From Duncaniella freteri (GTDB taxonomy: Bacteria; Bacteroidota; Bacteroidia; Bacteroidales; Muribaculaceae), in assembly GCF_004766125.1 (NCBI RefSeq), contig NZ_SJSA01000001.1:930001-994000 (forward strand): DNA of 64,000 nt, written 5' to 3'. This document shows positions 63,118 to 64,000 of the stretch, piece by piece. The translations under genes were made by a program, and so were the position numbers. Numbering within the stretch: the first letter of the stretch is position 1; every line of letters begins with the position of its first letter. A model generated the notes under the pieces. It did not search any database. It saw only the letters and a program-made list of their open reading frames with translations, and had not been told where the DNA came from.

Positions 63118-64000
63118 GATGAATATATGTTGGTCAAGGCGCGGAGAGCGGATGCCAAAATTAGGGGCCAGAAGGCAGGATTGGGTGACTGGATTCCAAG
63201 CAAGAATATGACAGTCAGTCCAGTTAGAAGTGCAAAGTTAACACTTTGATAGCATATCTCCAAGCGTTTGCCCCTTTTTAGCCACGGAGCTATCGCTCCC
63301 ATGAAGCAGAGAGGGTTAAGCCATAGATAGAGCCAGTTGGGGGACGTCGCCTCATGAGAAGAGATGAATATCAGAAAGGTCAGAACCAGACCCTCCAAAC
63401 CCATAAGGGTGAAGTAGACTGTGTCGAACCATCTTGCGAATTTAGGCTCTCGTCCCAATTGCACTACACTTACCCACAGAGCCATTCCGGCAACCATCCA
63501 GCCCCCAAAAAGAGGCGTGAGATACCATGGCGTAGGCGGGAGCACAGGACTTTCCTGAGGCATGCCAAAGGCATATCCGATACTCTTCACCAAAGGTGAG
63601 CCGTCAGGAAAAGCTATGAGAGGCAGCATCTCGCCGAGCATCGTCGGGGCAAACCTCTTCTCTCTTATGGTGATCGGCTTGTCGATCCCAGATCCGAGTG
63701 CCGTGTCGATACCGAACTGATACCATGGATAGGAGGCATGATGAAGTCTCATTACATCACGGAACGTAGCAAGACCCGCACCATAACCCTTTGCCATATC
63801 AAGGCTAAGAGTGTCACCTATCACCTGTTCTATAACATCCATAGGGCGTGTGGCGCAATTGTCATAGACATAGTTATAACGATAAACACGGTTCTCTGGT
63901 TTAATGTTCTCAATGACCAACCTGGTAACCTCTTCAGCCTGAACCGAATCAAGATCAATATCAGCCTTCAGAACATACCGTCCCTGACGTTTGTATGCAT
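63087..64000 (-). CDS. DUF4105 (Lnb-N-like) membrane protein, 5' end outside the window
   Basis: The C-terminal 303 residues of a protein that continues past 64000. The DUF4105/Lnb N-terminal periplasmic motif is clear in RYNYVYDNCATRPMDVIEQV, with later MGEMLPLIAFPDGS-like context (TMLGEMLPLIAFPDGS). Then come four or five membrane helices (about from GGWMVAGMALWVSVV) and a basic tail (SSCRKNVRTAR). Relatives are thought to be thiol-type hydrolases or peptidases acting on lipoproteins or peptides (Cys in DNCATRP), but activity is unproven. A TTG at 63920 is not the real start, because the frame stays open to the edge. Confidence 0.85.
   Translation of the reverse strand, partial: AYKRQGRYVLKADIDLDSVQAEEVTRLVIENIKPENRVYRYNYVYDNCATRPMDVIEQVIGDTLSLDMAKGYGAGLATFRDVMRLHHASYPWYQFGIDTALGSGIDKPITIREKRFAPTMLGEMLPLIAFPDGSPLVKSIGYAFGMPQESPVLPPTPWYLTPLFGGWMVAGMALWVSVVQLGREPKFARWFDTVYFTLMGLEGLVLTFLIFISSHEATSPNWLYLWLNPLCFMGAIAPWLKRGKRLEICYQSVNFALLTGLTVIFLLGIQSPNPAFWPLILASALRALTNIYSSCRKNVRTAR

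Noticed and set aside
1-64000. CRISPR array or prophage
   Set aside because: No regularly spaced repeats, cas genes, capsid, terminase or portal genes were seen.

Overview
The window reads as a chromosomal segment of a Bacteroidales gut commensal, most like the Muribaculaceae (S24-7) lineage. Reasons: four SusC/RagA or related TonB-dependent barrels with SusD partners, ECF sigma/FecR signalling, the Bacteroidota domains PCMD, DUF4465, DUF4252, DUF3943 and DUF4105, a SecD-SecF fusion, type IX secretion proteins (PorX, PorW), and many promoters of the Bacteroidota form TTTG-N19/21-TAnnTTTG. The family assignment is inference; no rRNA is present. The only RNA gene is a tRNA-Asp.

Layout. 1-1.9 kb: the 5' end of a leftward SusC gene, a long AT-rich leader whose promoter lies between inverted repeats, and a zeta-toxin-like kinase with a small partner. 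2-5.2 kb: gpmI and a ModF-like double ABC ATPase. 5.4-9.2 kb: a three-gene envelope operon (PCMD protein, Omp85-type barrel, EptA-like transferase). 9.2-12.4 kb: DUF3943 protein, a histidine-kinase-like protein without its phospho-acceptor His, a PduO-type cobalamin adenosyltransferase. 12.6-16.2 kb: riboflavin synthase and SecDF. 16.4-19.3 kb: the yceD-rpmF-fabH-era operon. 19.5-25.3 kb: an OmpA-family porin and an operon of lipoprotein, YfhO-like membrane protein, degenerate methyltransferase and XerD.

25.5-31.1 kb: a SusC-SusD-DUF4465 operon behind a consensus promoter, followed by a decayed IS982-family element that still has both terminal inverted repeats. 31.7-39.7 kb (leftward): ECF sigma, FecR anti-sigma, STN-containing SusC, SusD and a TlpA-like lipoprotein, i.e. 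a trans-envelope-signalling-controlled uptake locus. 39.9-42.4 kb: tsaE-birA-xseA. 42.5-43.7 kb: a tandem family of small membrane proteins including a truncated copy. 43.9-50.7 kb: two GH20 beta-hexosaminidases and a TonB-dependent barrel, probably for trimming and importing host or dietary N-acetylhexosamine glycans. 50.8-52.3 kb: a compact ECF sigma / membrane anti-sigma / DUF4252 module. 52.5-57.0 kb: porX and porW. 57.1 kb: tRNA-Asp. 57.4-57.9 kb: a RelE-type toxin module. 58-64 kb: secA, an alkaline-phosphatase-like protein lacking most metal ligands, and a DUF4105/Lnb-like membrane protein cut by the window edge.

Most of the window is ordinary core and envelope biology. The parts most worth a second look are the possible invertible promoter at about 689-909, the tandem membrane-protein family with its palindrome-bearing deletion copy at 42.5-43.7 kb, the 17-bp hairpin against the start codon at 48.5 kb, the decayed IS982 element, and several conserved proteins that have lost catalytic residues (histidine kinase, phosphatase, methyltransferase, one ABC domain). 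No CRISPR array, prophage or intact insertion sequence was seen.
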